Source: Phymatolithon calcareum
Taxonomy: Eukaryota > Rhodophyta > Florideophyceae > Hapalidiales
DNA length: 64,000 nt
Assembly (NCBI GenBank): GCA_977006965.1
Contig: OZ345353.1
Location: forward strand, 1,798,001-1,862,000
Direction: 5' to 3'
The translations under genes were made by a program, and so were the position numbers. Below the pieces are notes generated by a model. It was not told the origin of the DNA. It saw only the letters and a list, made by a program, of their open reading frames with translations, and ran no database searches. This document shows, in pieces, positions 33,023-44,306 of the stretch; position 1 is the stretch's first letter, and each line of letters begins with the position of its first letter.

Positions 33023-36000
33023 GTTGGGTACGGAAGAAAGAACTATTACGAACGACGCGGCGGAACGCGTAGAGGCCGGATCGGGAAAATCGGTGCGATC
33101 GTCCGCCAGTGCCGAAGATTTATGACGGCATAAGAGTGATATGCACAGAAAGGATTTGCAAAACGGATCGAATCGACGGTGGCGGTAATGCAGTGACGGT
33201 CTTCTTCAGTCTTCGTTCTGAAGCAGTGTGGGTTGAGTTGTGTTTGCTGACGGGACAGTTGGAAGTAGTGTAGCGCAGTTATACTTGGGTGCTGCATGCG
33301 GGCGATTTGGGGTTGCGGCGGACGATGCTTGGAACGCAGGGCTGTGTCGAGAAAATCTGATAAAATTTGGAAGGTGGGTGCGCAGAAGAGTGAGTTTGCA
33401 TGTGTCTGTACACGGTGAGCGGCGAGACAGTGTCTGTCTAGGCCCTGGTCTCTGTTCATCCCCGCAGCAAATGTTTGAAAATATTTCGAAAATGTGCCGT
33501 GGCTGGAGATTGCAAAAACTGAGCGAGCTCAAGAATGCATCATAGGTTTGGGCAATCTCTCTAGGGCATGTGTCCCCTCGCCGTGGAAGTTTTTTGGCCG
33601 CTCATATCGCCTCGACTGTACTCATAATTGTGCCGTGAATGATACTGGGTGCATCGTGAATGGATGAGCAAGATGACGATGGGGGCTTCATAAGGACAGC
33701 CTCAAAGACTAGGGCCCTGGTCCTTGAACCGAAAGAATGGCCGAACGTACAGCGGAGGCGGTTTCAACTGCCCTGTTGCGTGGTGAACGGCAAAATCTGC
33801 CCATATCTGCCGCGCCATGGCTGACATTGCGGTCATGTTTCTGTTTTAATTTGCGAAGGGATACTTCCTTCTAGCAGCACGAGAGAAACCCTTCCGAAAA
33901 ACCTAAACACTGACGCAGAATGCTCGCTGGAAGGCGCAGTCGGTCTAGGTATTGTCCAAACATTCCAAAAGTTTTGAACTTTCGTTGTGTCTCCGCCAAC
34001 TAAATGGCGGACCTTCGGCAAGGCGGAGTCCAGCCCAGCCTCGACTTGGAGCTGTAATTTGACACAACATACCTCGAATACTGTTCTGTACAGTATGATC
34101 CATCATGGATGATGATCGTATGCGAGACCACTCCCTATTCACTCAACAAATGCAATTCAATAAGCTATGGACAGACTTGACGACTGTTTTCACTAGAATT
34201 GCAGTCGCCGCTTAGATTTTTTGCCGAAAAACTTTTGAAAGAAGCAGCGTACATCCTTACAGTCTAGAAATGCACTCTCCAGAGTGCCAACTACGAGTCT
34301 GAATATAGGGACAAATAGTGTGGATCCATGCATCCATGTGTCAACTAATAAGCTCGTGCTGTTGGACTTTTTCACGGCATCGATCTTGGCCACGATGGCA
34401 GCCTTGTTTTTTCAAATTTATCGCCATTGAACTACATACAGTACTGTTCCGCCGCGTGCATGATTGTGAGGGCAACGTACACTACCGCGACATGCTGTAC
34501 GCTGTATACATGGACAAGTCAGGCGGAAAAGCTTCGACTCCACTTCTATTGCTTGATCAACAGCCTTCGAGTTGCACATCCACGATGGAAATGATGGGTG
34601 AAGTGCACGGAATTTAACTGTGTCTAACCCCATCAGGAAATCCTTACCGTGCTGTGCCTCATTTCAGAGCGCATCTGCTTGCAACGTTGTACAGTTCCTC
34701 CTCCGCAATAGTGCGCAACAGACCGCACTGGGCAAAAAAGTCTCGTGCGGCTTTAATGGAGATAAAAAAGTGTAAACAAATGAGCATGACGGCGCACCCT
34801 AACACGGGCCTTTACTTTTCGTACTATTAGAGGAAAAATTCAAAAAGTGCACTCTTCAAACTCGTGCCTCCAAACCAATATGTGCTTACTTCTCATGCAT
34901 TTTTCAATGAAATAAGTGAGTGTGCTCCCAATTATACAAAAGTGGAAAGAATTCTACTGTACTTTTCAAACAGAAACCCTCACCTGTCTCACATTCCATC
35001 CCCACCACGGCGCACCAAAACAGGAGGACTCCGTCGTGGTCTGCAATTTGAACGAAGGAAACGATCAACTTGATCGTGTTTTTTGCGCACGCAAGCATCT
35101 CGAGAACACTGGAGAGATGGACTCACCCCCGGAGCCTGATCCAGCTGATCTTCTCTCCAAACTACAGCTATAGTAGTCACATTCTGATAATATCATGGCC
35201 AATCCTATGGGGCGATTACCGGATGACAATGATGATGCTCCCAAAGTCTTGAGGTTGTACCACTTGTCCCACCACGAGTGTACAATCATCGCAAGGTACA
35301 TATCCTTGCGCAGAAGCGGTAGAAGGGACATACAGTAGAGACCCAACTAGGTAAAGCGGATGTGCGAACAAACTGTCTTAATAACAATCCATGTCTGTTA
35401 ACGTCCGAGCCTCGTTTCCGAATCTGAAATAGAACAAGCCAATTGAAACTTTCCTGTACAGTACAGTATATCTTGCAGACACCTTGTGCACTCTTTTCCC
35501 GTTGATCCTCCCCTACAGTATCCTATTCACAAGAATTTTGACGAGGGCAATAACTTTTGAACTGGACTTTTTCTCCTCAACCATTCTGATATTGTCCAAC
35601 CTTTGGAACGGAGTTCCACATGCATAGATTCTTGTGGTGCCGTGCAAGCTTTGTCAGCCACAGTCACTGACTAAAAAGTGAGCGTATATCGAAAAATAGC
35701 GATATATGAAAATCGATTTTGCAGCGAATGATCAGCGTACACATGTCAAGTTTATAATTGGCTGAGGACACAAATCACTCTTCCCGGAATCTTGCATCCG
35801 TCAAAGTTTCCTGCCGCGTATGATTTCGGCTTCCTTCCGAAGCCCGGGACATTACAGTACCGAACAGTTGTGCACACGTTGCACGTTTTATAAGTTCGTC
35901 TTGCGGCATCGATCTCTGTGTGATCTCAGCAAGAGGAAGCGCATGGACCGATACTGGTCGTCATTTCGAAGAACAAAAATAACGATCTCGCCATCACGTG

Positions 36001-36826
36001 AGGCTCAACAGAAATCTCACGCTTTATCCTATACAGTACTGTATATTGCAAAAATACTGTCAGATTTTTATGTCTAATTAGTGCGAAAGAGGAATGCTTC
36101 CGGTCACCCGCTCAGCAGCACCACTGCACGAGAGAGTTGACTCCTTATCGACGAGTCGTTTGAGGGGATAGCATGCAATTTTCTGCACAAATGCCTTTTT
36201 TTGAAATTGGGAACGGTCCTCTATGAATTTCTCTTGCGACGTACAGTAGAGCAGCCATGTCTTGATGCCATCCAATCTATTCAGATTGAGCCAGCCACTG
36301 CACCTCCCCACTTGAATTTCTCCCAAGTCGAAGTCCTTCGGAGGAATTTTGTATCATACATACTATCTCTGCGTTGAGTTTCTCGAGTTAAGCCTCCATT
36401 ACCGTGTAGCGCGGGTCTACTCCCGATTCGCAAACTATCACATTCGACCCGTAGAAAAGTGCAAAAACGACAACTCAATAATTCTAGCATGCACATTCCG
36501 TGTCAGACCACAGACTATGCAATTTATTGCTGTGCTGTTTTGGCAAATTAGTGTAGCCTCTTTCTTACAAAAGCGACCATAAAGCATTGTCATGCTTCCA
36601 AGGAACCCATCTACACCAGCCAAACTTCCGCGCACTACTTCACGCAAGGAAAGCTCTGCTCCACCATGATGATCCCAACCATTGGTGACATGATGACAAC
36701 ATGTAATTATCAACGTTGTCACGTATGGTGAAGTCAAGGAGTTCCTTTACACATACAGTATGTCCACCTAATTTGGACAGTGGTAATTTGCGATTCATGC
36801 ATGGCGATGCATAACGCTTGTCCGCC
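33023..36826. promoter_or_regulatory. Gene-free 3.8 kb, rich in the heptamer TACAGTA
   Basis: Upstream region of the MYB gene followed by about 3 kb without a gene. Between about 34.09 and 36.77 kb I count about ten TACAGTA and a few inverse TACTGTA, including the palindrome TACAGTACTGTA near 36.03 kb. The chance expectation for one strand is well below one. No open frame here is convincing. Confidence 0.5.
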
Positions 36827-37567
36827 TCAACCACGTGTCGATAAGCCCTTCGACGTATTGGGAGCGTCGTGAACGTCAGGCCGACATTTAGCTTCCGACA
36901 AGTAGTCATTCCACGAAGATGCCCAAAATTGCACACTGTAGAACACTTGCACACAATTGACCACTCCATTGACATCTGATACAGAAGCAACAACATCATC
37001 ATGCATGAAATTTTCGACGCACAGCACATCGAGAAACTCACCTATCTGCTCGCTCTTACCATAGAAATAATCCTTCGCGTCCTCAAACGATATGTTTTGC
37101 TTCCTTCCACTCTGCTGCAACTGTTCCGCCAGATACTGCACTGCGCCATTCACGACCAGGCCAACCAAGTGAGCGTGTTGGGAAGTTAGATACTTCGCAT
37201 CCTCAACGTCCTGTAACAGGAGTTGGAGTTGGCGGCCCACATCTGAGAGGAATCCATCGTTCTTGTCGGAAATGCCGCGAATGTTTGCTGTCGGATTATC
37301 ATTGACATTTTCGGAGTCAAGAAATAAGGCTTTCGGCTGCAAGTCGATGTCGTCAGAAACGAATTGATCACATTGGAATAGTTGCGACGTAGAAAATGGA
37401 ATAGATGATTGCGACGGGATCGGGGTTTGCGTTTGAGAAAATGCAGAAGGACTGCTGCTCGGGTATGGCGGATGGTTTGAGCTCAAGGCCCGGAGCAAAT
37501 CTTTGAGCGCGTAGTACGGTATCTCGTCCTCCACTTGTCCTCTTAGCAGCTCGCTGAAGCGCAGCAT
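36827..37567 (-). CDS. Unrecognised protein, N-terminus weakly SPX-like; possible short intron
   Basis: A 246-codon frame. The first 28 residues (LRFSELLRGQV...YYALKDLLRAL) recall the opening helices of SPX domains, and a helical stretch at about 105-155 (FLSDVGRQLQLLLQDVEDA) could be a second helix pair. Between them lies a Ser/Pro/Gln-rich linker. This resemblance is weak, and I do not assign a function. At 37041 (minus strand) a textbook splice donor GTGAGT occurs; TTGTTGCTTCTGTATCAG 66 nt after its start is a good acceptor. The intron would be a multiple of three and stop-free, so the frame reads through either way. A second acceptor about 40 nt later (TTCTACAG) would open another frame that runs to about 36640. 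The C-terminus is therefore uncertain. Confidence 0.5.
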   Translation of the reverse strand: MLRFSELLRGQVEDEIPYYALKDLLRALSSNHPPYPSSSPSAFSQTQTPIPSQSSIPFSTSQLFQCDQFVSDDIDLQPKALFLDSENVNDNPTANIRGISDKNDGFLSDVGRQLQLLLQDVEDAKYLTSQHAHLVGLVVNGAVQYLAEQLQQSGRKQNISFEDAKDYFYGKSEQIGEFLDVLCVENFMHDDVVASVSDVNGVVNCVQVFYSVQFWASSWNDYLSEAKCRPDVHDAPNTSKGLSTRG

Positions 37568-38774
37568 CTCGTCAGTTATTGGGGTACGCCGGCGATTGAA
37601 TTTCAGACGAGTACAGGCAGTGGTCGAGTTCTCATCCTGTCAACGGGTAGATGGGCTGTGGTCGGCATGAAGGACGAATGCGAATTTGGTTGCCTTCTCA
37701 TTTCCTGCGTTTCGCGCGTTTTTCAAATGTGTATGATAAGAGTGAAACGATCATGCACATGAATGTCGAAAATGGAAAGATCAAAAATATGCATATTTTT
37801 GATATGTCCGTCTTGACAGTGCATTCTCACTGAAGTGAATTCTTTCACGCGAGTTCGACAAATGTGAACAAAGCATTAAAGTCCCCTGCGTGAACAGTTT
37901 TTGAGTTGTGCCATACCAGAACCCCTCAAGAGTGAGCGGGGCGCTCTTCGTACGAGGCTTTGTTGAGAGTGAGGCTCTCCTCATCTGATCGGTCCCTGCA
38001 TTCCCCCTTTAACAGCAAACCATCTGTTCTGTCCACAGTCCTCGTTCTTAGATGTAGAGACTGCAGAATTTCAGTCCTTAATCTTGTGCTCATCTGCTGC
38101 AGCGCTTTAGCCGGCGGCTCTCGGCAGTCTTTGGGCCCATCGAGCAGCTCTCTCCCCTTGGCAGAGCTTCAGAGTCTTGGCATTCTCTCGCTGGTGTTCC
38201 AGTCGTAGCGGGTCAAATCTCACCTTTTGCTGCCCCGGGAATGCAATGTAGCTCGTACTCTTCGGATATAGACAGCCTGAAAAATCACCCTTTTAGTGTA
38301 CCACGCCTTACTTGCGTGCAACGACGCGTTGGTTTGAAGACAAACCATTGGAAGATAGCTAATGTGTAATGAAGTACTCTACGCGGTCGTCACACGATGC
38401 AGAGGTATTGACTTCACGTCTTGTGTTTCCTCCGGTCGCATCTTCATCGTGAGATTTGTGCGTTGTACGGAATTGTTAGGTTCGGCTTTGTGGGGACTTT
38501 GTGTTTGATTTTCGCATAGAGCTTCTGAAATACGTTGGTCATTTGTCGAGAGGAGAGCAAACAGACCTAGATTTATTCCCCACGGGCAAAGTTGGGCCCT
38601 CAGCAGCGCTAATTACGGATATGAGCAGAGCACTCGCTTGGATTTCCTCACAATACAGACCGAGTGAAACTGTGAACTGAAGCTGCAAACCATGAACGAC
38701 AAGTGAAAGGCGTAAAATGAGATCCTGTGAGCTTCTCGGTTGCACTGATGGTAGTCCGAGGGCAATGAGACTGT
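37568..38774. other. Intergenic stretch
   Basis: Presumed promoter of the minus-strand gene ending at 37567, then about 1 kb with no recognisable feature. It ends at a target-site duplication (38761-38774). Confidence 0.4.
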
Positions 38775-39200
38775 TCATTCATTCATTTTGCCTTTTCCCC
38801 TTGTGGGGCTAGCAGCGATTCGAGGGCCTAAGTTTCTTCCATTCTATCCTATGGTTATCGAGTTTGATCGCTTCTTTCACGTCTAATCCATGCACGTCAC
38901 CACAGATTTATTCTGGCGTTGGTCGGACGGTGCTGCTACAATGGGTTCGACGGACGCATTGTAGCAGCACCTGGCGAACCAGGCACCGCTCGCCCATTCT
39001 AAGAATGTGTCCAAGCCAGTTCCATCGTTGGTCTCTGGCCGCATTGCCACGTCGATGGTGGGTATCTTGGCTTCATCGGCTATTGGTCTCTCCGTTATTC
39101 TCGATAGCATCACACGCGCAACGGAAGAAGATGTCGAAGCAATGGATTCCAAATTCCAGTGCACCGATTGCACGAGGAAATTTCCATACGCGACCTCCCT
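38775..39200 (-). mobile_element. 5'-truncated non-LTR retrotransposon with GAAT-repeat tail
   Basis: Flanked by a 14 bp duplication with one mismatch (GGCAATGAGACTGT 38761-38774; GGCAGTGAGACTGT 39201-39214). In element sense it ends ...GGCAAAATGAATGAATGAA. The minus strand encodes a broken stretch typical of the C-terminus of these RT proteins (RWNWLGHILRMGERCLVRQV, near 38960-39030). Family copies: 42205-43428 and 49354-49673. Confidence 0.9.
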
Positions 39201-39292
39201 GGCAGTGAGACTGTATCGATGCCCAACGTAGGATATCCTTCTGTGCACTCGAATCAGTGTGATCGAAAAAGATGAGCTACAGGAATACTTGG

Positions 39293-39950
39293 CACTAGTG
39301 TCAATTTGAAGAACCCCCTTAATTGAGGGGCGTTTAAAAGCTCACAAAAATCTATAAAACGAATGCGGAGTAGCTCGCTCACTCCATATTCGTAAGGCGG
39401 GTCCACGCCGCGAGAAAAGGACCCCCGCCGACGGGTAGGTGCATCCATACAGGCCAAGGAAACCAGTGAGACCAGTCGAGAAGAAGGTTACCGACTATGG
39501 GGAGTTTTTCCAGGTGATAGGCACCGTTAAAGAAGTAAATGCTGAGGAAATCAATTGTCTTGCAAGCAGGTCGCTGCACGTAAAGTGGGTCCGAAGTCGG
39601 CATCCGGAGAAGAAGACTACGATTACGACTGTAAAGATTGTTAACGACAAGGCTTACAAACCTGTTGAAGGTGCTTCAGCCAACTCGGCAGCTTGGACCG
39701 AGCCCAAGCCGGCAGAGCGTAGTATTGCCAAGGCCTGCTTTTACAGTACTCGCCATCGCCAATCTTCAATGGAAAACGCCAATTTTCCAACTCCATTCGA
39801 AACCAAAAGCAAACCAGAAGAGCAACCAAGCTTTAATGCAATCCACAGAAGCATTGAACACCCTCTTGGGGGATCTCTCGCCTACGACCTGTAAGGTTCT
39901 TGGGACCGAGTATCACAAGAGGAACTTGGTGCCTTGACTATTGACCGTGA
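39293..39950 (+). pseudogene. PiggyBac-like element, 5' fragment (copy 1)
   Basis: CTAGTGTCAATTTGAAG followed by a CCTTAATTGAGGGG palindrome matches the left end of the better copy at 40628. The frame at 39439-39894 encodes the same N-terminal protein as 40759-41316 (shared KTxKIVN(D/V)KA..., then LSPT-C). The right part is missing or replaced, with a small insertion at 39999-40090 just downstream. Confidence 0.6.
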
Positions 39951-39998
39951 GCCGAGTACTTTTTCTCATGGCATGGTACGGTTCGAGCGTCTAGTTCT

Positions 39999-40090
39999 TT
40001 CTTTCTTTCTTTATTGCAGATGACGTCAATTTTTAAGTTAACGCCTAAACTTGCTCTCGAGCAAGTTCTCTTCGTTCAAATATTGGATTA
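39999..40090 (-). mobile_element. 92 bp retroposed insertion with GAAA-repeat tail
   Basis: Exact 13 bp duplication AGCGTCTAGTTCT at 39986-39998 and 40091-40103. In element sense it ends ...GCAATAAAGAAAGAAAGAA, i.e. a polyadenylation signal and a (GAAA)n tail. The tail resembles the 56008-56201 insertion. Probably the extreme 3' end of a non-LTR element or a SINE. Confidence 0.88.
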
Positions 40091-40627
40091 AGCGTCTAGT
40101 TCTATATCCAGTCAGGGGGAAATGTTCCCCGTTATTTCTAGAGTATTCGCATTCTAAATGTAGATTTAGGGCGAATACATCTACAGCTATAGAGATGAAA
40201 CGATACAGCCGTGTTGTAGTGCCTCACGTGTCGCCAATGCGATAGTCTCCGCATACAGAACCTTGTGGTCTATGTCGTTTCACTTGCAATATTAAGAATA
40301 TGGAACGAGAGGAACGTAGAGGCTTGATGAAGGTGAATGGAATGCTTTACTTCTCATTCCCGCAATTGAGGAAAATCTCGTCAAAAGAGATACTAAACTC
40401 CTCACCGAGTAGCTCAAATTGAACCTGGAACATAATCTATGCATGATAATTCACTTCGCGTCCCAGCTATGGAGTCAGAAGCACTGTGAATCACATTGAT
40501 ATGAGGCTGGGTAGTGTAACAGGAAGGTTCAAAGATGCCGGCAACCACCCTGTACTTAAGTGTGACCTAAAAGTGCAGCATTCCGAGCTAACCGTTTCCT
40601 CGCCTCTGCCGTGTGCAACAATTTTAC

Positions 40628-41914
40628 CTAGTGTCTAGTTTACTAACCACCTCAATTGAGGATAAATCCCTCAATTGAGGGGCTTTTTGAAAGCTCAAAA
40701 AAGTATGTAGGAAGAATGCGAAACAGAAAGTTCGCACCAACTTTGGGAAGGCGGGCTTGTGTTCTGCCTGAGGAGTACCCAAACTACGGCCTTAAATGGG
40801 CGTCGTTCGGCGGTAGGAACGAAATTACAATTTTCAGTTAGAAGAAGCGGACGTGCCATGTCACGAGAAAAAGACCCGCGCCGAGTGGTAGGCGCATCTG
40901 TACACACTAAGGCAACATCGGTGACCAGTTTCGCAGAGTGTTACAGGCTTTATGGAGCCTTTTCCAAGTCAAAAAAGGTGAACAGTACGGTTCTGGAGGT
41001 ACTCTTGAATGAAATCAATGGTCGCGCAAGCACGTCGCTTCGCGTGAATTGGATCCTGGTTCACAAACCGATCGAGAAGACTAAGATTAAGACACACAAG
41101 ATTGTTAACGTCAAGGCAGGAAAGGCTAGCGAAGGTGCTGCGTCCTCTCAACTGCTTGTATCGAGTCGCAGCCCGCAAAACTTTGCGCCACATAATCCGG
41201 CTTACAGTACTCGTGGTCGCCAGTCTTCTTCGCCAAACGCCAGTTTATTCTCCGCAGTCGCAAACAGAAGCTCCCCAAAGGGGAACACAAGCTTCGATCC
41301 AACCGTCAGAAGCTAAGAATGCCCTATTCCAGGATCTATCGCCTACGCCTTGCATGGCTTTTGGGACCAGGCGTCGCACGAGGAAATTGATGTAATCACA
41401 CCCGACCGCAAACCCCAAAGTAATTGCTCATGGGGTGCCACAGTACGAGTGACAAGATATATAACAGATTGGGGGACGAATTCCGAGTCAGTTCTGGACA
41501 GTTCGCACTCCAAATGGAGATTTCATATCGGAAAATGGTGAGATTGGGCTTCACACGCCCTGTGATTGCTTTTTGACCAGGTTTCCACAAGTTCACCTTT
41601 GAAAAATAGCTGCATAGACGTCCGCGAAGCTGAAACGAATCGGGGGAAAAGAGACTACAGTGACAGAACTGGTTAAGTTTTTCGGAATACTCGTGCTCAT
41701 GACAAGATTTGAGTTTGGCGCTAAGAGCGATTTTTGGAAGACTTCCAGGCCGAACAAGTATATCCCGACTTGTTGAAGACATCCATGAGCTTGGCGCTTT
41801 TGATGTGCTCGATATTGAGTAGCTTTCATGCGCAAAAATTGAAAAATTCTCGTTCCCCAATTGAGAGAAAAGTGCCCCTCAATTGAGGGAAAATTTCAGT
41901 AAACTAGACACTAG
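40628..41914 (+). mobile_element. PiggyBac-like DNA transposon, internally deleted
   Basis: Terminal inverted repeats CTAGTGTCTAGTTTACT (40628-40644) and their exact inverse (41898-41914). Next to each lie copies of the palindrome CCTCAATTGAGG. If the outer CTAG is a duplicated 4 bp target, the element proper begins TGTCTAG. Inside are an N-terminal frame (40759-41316) and a transposase remnant (about 41658-41775). The core and C-terminus of the transposase are absent, so it cannot move by itself. Confidence 0.8.
40759..41316 (+). pseudogene. PiggyBac-like element N-terminal ORF
   Basis: 185 codons, basic, homologous to the 39439-39894 frame. A second piece, about 41640-41775 in another frame, reads ELVKFFGILVLMTRFEFG...FW...KYIP, the conserved start of the DDE_Tnp_1_7 (PiggyBac) domain. 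It stops soon after and is not followed by the catalytic Asp regions. Function if intact would be cut-and-paste transposition; here the gene is broken. Confidence 0.6.
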
Positions 41915-42368
41915 AGTTTCGTACTATGTATTCTTACAGTTGACCTCAAAATCCCGGAAGCAGTGCACTTCCGTGGACGTGGAACCACTACGCTTGCTCC
42001 GGGGACCGAATCGTATGTCGAGTGGTAGACATTGGGAGTGCTATTAACTAGCAGAAGCAATGCCCTGTGGCTATGAAGTGGAAGATGATTCAGCGCTAGA
42101 AAAGCACTACCTTGTCAGCCGCTGTGAAGATAGAAGAAGAAGTGGAGATTTTTATTATAGTGTTACCAACGCATCTCGCTGTGAAGATAGCAGACTACAT
42201 GCATTAATTCATTCATTCTGCATTTCCCTTAGTGGGACTGGTAGCGATTCGCGGGCCTAAGTTTCTTCCATCCTATCCTATCGTTAGCGAGTTTGACTGC
42301 GGTTTTCACGTCTAGTCCAGGTACGTCACCAAAGATTGTTGGTCGAGAAAATTTATTGCATCCCGAGT

Positions 42369-43308
42369 TTTTTTTTATTGCAATTTTTTTTAAAGCCCCG
42401 CAGTCATACGAATATACGGGCAGGGCTTCCTCAGGTTCTGCCCTCGCTAGGGCGGCTCTACTCTTATGTCTGGCATTCTATCTGAGACCCTAGCATGTGT
42501 TCGGTTGTTTTGATTGCTCTTCGTAACAGTTTCGAAGCGTCGCTTCTTCTTTCAGTACAGGTCTTCTTCATGCTGCATACTCTCGATGATGCTTTTGCTG
42601 AAGAGCAAAAGGTCATCTAATGCCTTCTCAGTTGCCGCTCTGTCGTCTTCCTTGAGTTCATAGGCTGACAAGTTGCGATCCAGGGTCTCCATGTGCTGTC
42701 TGACTTTGTTTCCGAATCTATCTGCCATCAGTGTGGTAGACACTTGGGGAAATCTTCCAAAGGCGTACTGAACCGCCAGTTGCCTGTGTTTCAGTTGTGG
42801 AAATTTGAGTATTGCAGGGAGTTCTCTCGTCTTGTCGTACGGAATTTTCCTCTTTCTCTTTGATTCAAGGCTCTCTCCTTCCTTTGTCAGGAATGCTGAT
42901 CGGAGTTCTTCTGCAGATTGGTTCGCTATTATGTGTTTCATCGCTTCATCAAACGATTCTCTGGTTTCCATCGATGTGATGTCGTTACTTGTGGCTTGAA
43001 GTTCTTCTGAATTTCTTCTCCCTGGTATTTGCATCAGAAATTTTTCTTTCTTCGCCATGGTCCTTCTCAGCATCTTGAAAGCTAGTATTTCCCGTCGATG
43101 GGAAGCAGCTTGGATTCGACATATTAGGCGAAGTCTATCCGTCTTTCCTCGTGCCAGTGGCCCGAAGACTTGTCTGAAAAACGTTTGTTCAACTTCCTTG
43201 ACCGCGCTCTGGACATTTTCTGTCCACGGTGTTAAGTGCATAGCGTACTCCCAGCGTGGCTGGATTAATGCCTTGTATACTTGGATGCATTTATGTATGC
43301 CAATTCCC
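42369..43308 (-). mobile_element. Poly-A LINE nested in the GAAT-tailed fragment
   Basis: Exact 15 bp duplication TATTGCATCCCGAGT at 42354-42368 and 43309-43323. In element sense it ends ...GGGGCTTTAAAAAAAATTGCAATAAAAAAAA. It carries the last about 230 codons of the LINE RT protein (42552-43241). Same family as 27108-27403, 48640-49140, 58615-59240 and 59290-60212. Confidence 0.95.
42552..43241 (-). pseudogene. C-terminal fragment of a non-LTR reverse transcriptase protein
   Basis: 229 uninterrupted codons that begin beyond the RT catalytic domain. MHLTPWTENVQ...VEQTFFRQVFG is the segment after the RT thumb seen in many LINE proteins. A conserved basic motif SKRKRKIPYDKTREL and a helical tail ending HEEDLY follow. 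The rest of the protein was never copied (5' truncation), so this is not a functional gene, although it is still open and therefore young. Confidence 0.8.
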
Positions 43309-44306
43309 TATTGCATCCCGAGTGCCTTCTCTACCTCCTGCAGGCCACTTTCGGGACGGTTCCCTTCAAAGCAACTGAAGGGATCCTGTGCTGCGCGCGG
43401 GTGCGTGCATTACAGGACAGGAAAATCTAGACTACATGCATATATACTTCTCTATAGCGTTGGACAGTAATTTCAGCCATGGTCTATTTCTTTGACACTT
43501 CAAGCCTACCGCATTGTTTCAGGGCCAGAAAGAACGAGTTTCTGCACCTATAGGTCAGCGAGCATGATTGCAGCCCAGACCATTACGATGGAACAGGTTT
43601 GACCTACGCCCTCTAGACCACTTTACTATTTATACGAATGGATGCGAGTTACGGGCTGCAGGCGATAGGATAACGTGAGGGTCATGCACTCCTCCGGTAT
43701 TGATTTGCAAGTGTTGCAAGTACTTGTGGGAATGACGAAGGGGTTCTTTATGCAACGACAGAACCATTAACGCAATGTTGCCGATAAAGATTCCGGTGGT
43801 TCTTGTCCGCATGGAGACTCCTGATGATTTTAAGAGTTCAAATTGCAATACAGGTACCACGAAAGGATTCCGTTGAACGAGTTCACATGTGCATGCCGGA
43901 TAAATTCTTCTCATTGCCGAAAATCCTGTACCGGAACACACACTGTAGCTTTGTCATGTAAAACGTTTTGTGAAATCATTGTCTTCGCGTGACACTCCCA
44001 TGGAAAGGAGCGCCGCTATCGCCAACCAACACACCATATCGTAGCTCTTTCCGGACAGAAAGATATATCACAAGAAATGTGATCCAGACATGATATTCAT
44101 CTCAAAGACCACCACAAATCTCATCGGCCACAACTTACCACCCCTGGACCGCACGTGGATTGATCGATATTCTCAAACCGCCGTTTACAAAGCTCCGTTC
44201 TAAAGCAAGCAAGCAATATTCATACCTTTCCTTTTGCAATCGGAGAAGTTTACTTATTTTCCGGGCACCTTCTCTCAAGCAGCAATATTATGCTCGACAC
44301 ATATCT

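Larger units (their letters stand above)
42205..43428 (-). mobile_element. GAAT-tailed non-LTR fragment, split by a nested LINE
   Basis: Exact 13 bp duplication AGACTACATGCAT at 42192-42204 and 43429-43441. In element sense the end is ...GCAGAATGAATGAATTAAT. Its own sequence is 42205-42353 plus about 43324-43428 and matches the inverse of 49354-49673. The middle is another retroelement (42369-43308) that inserted later. Confidence 0.92.
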
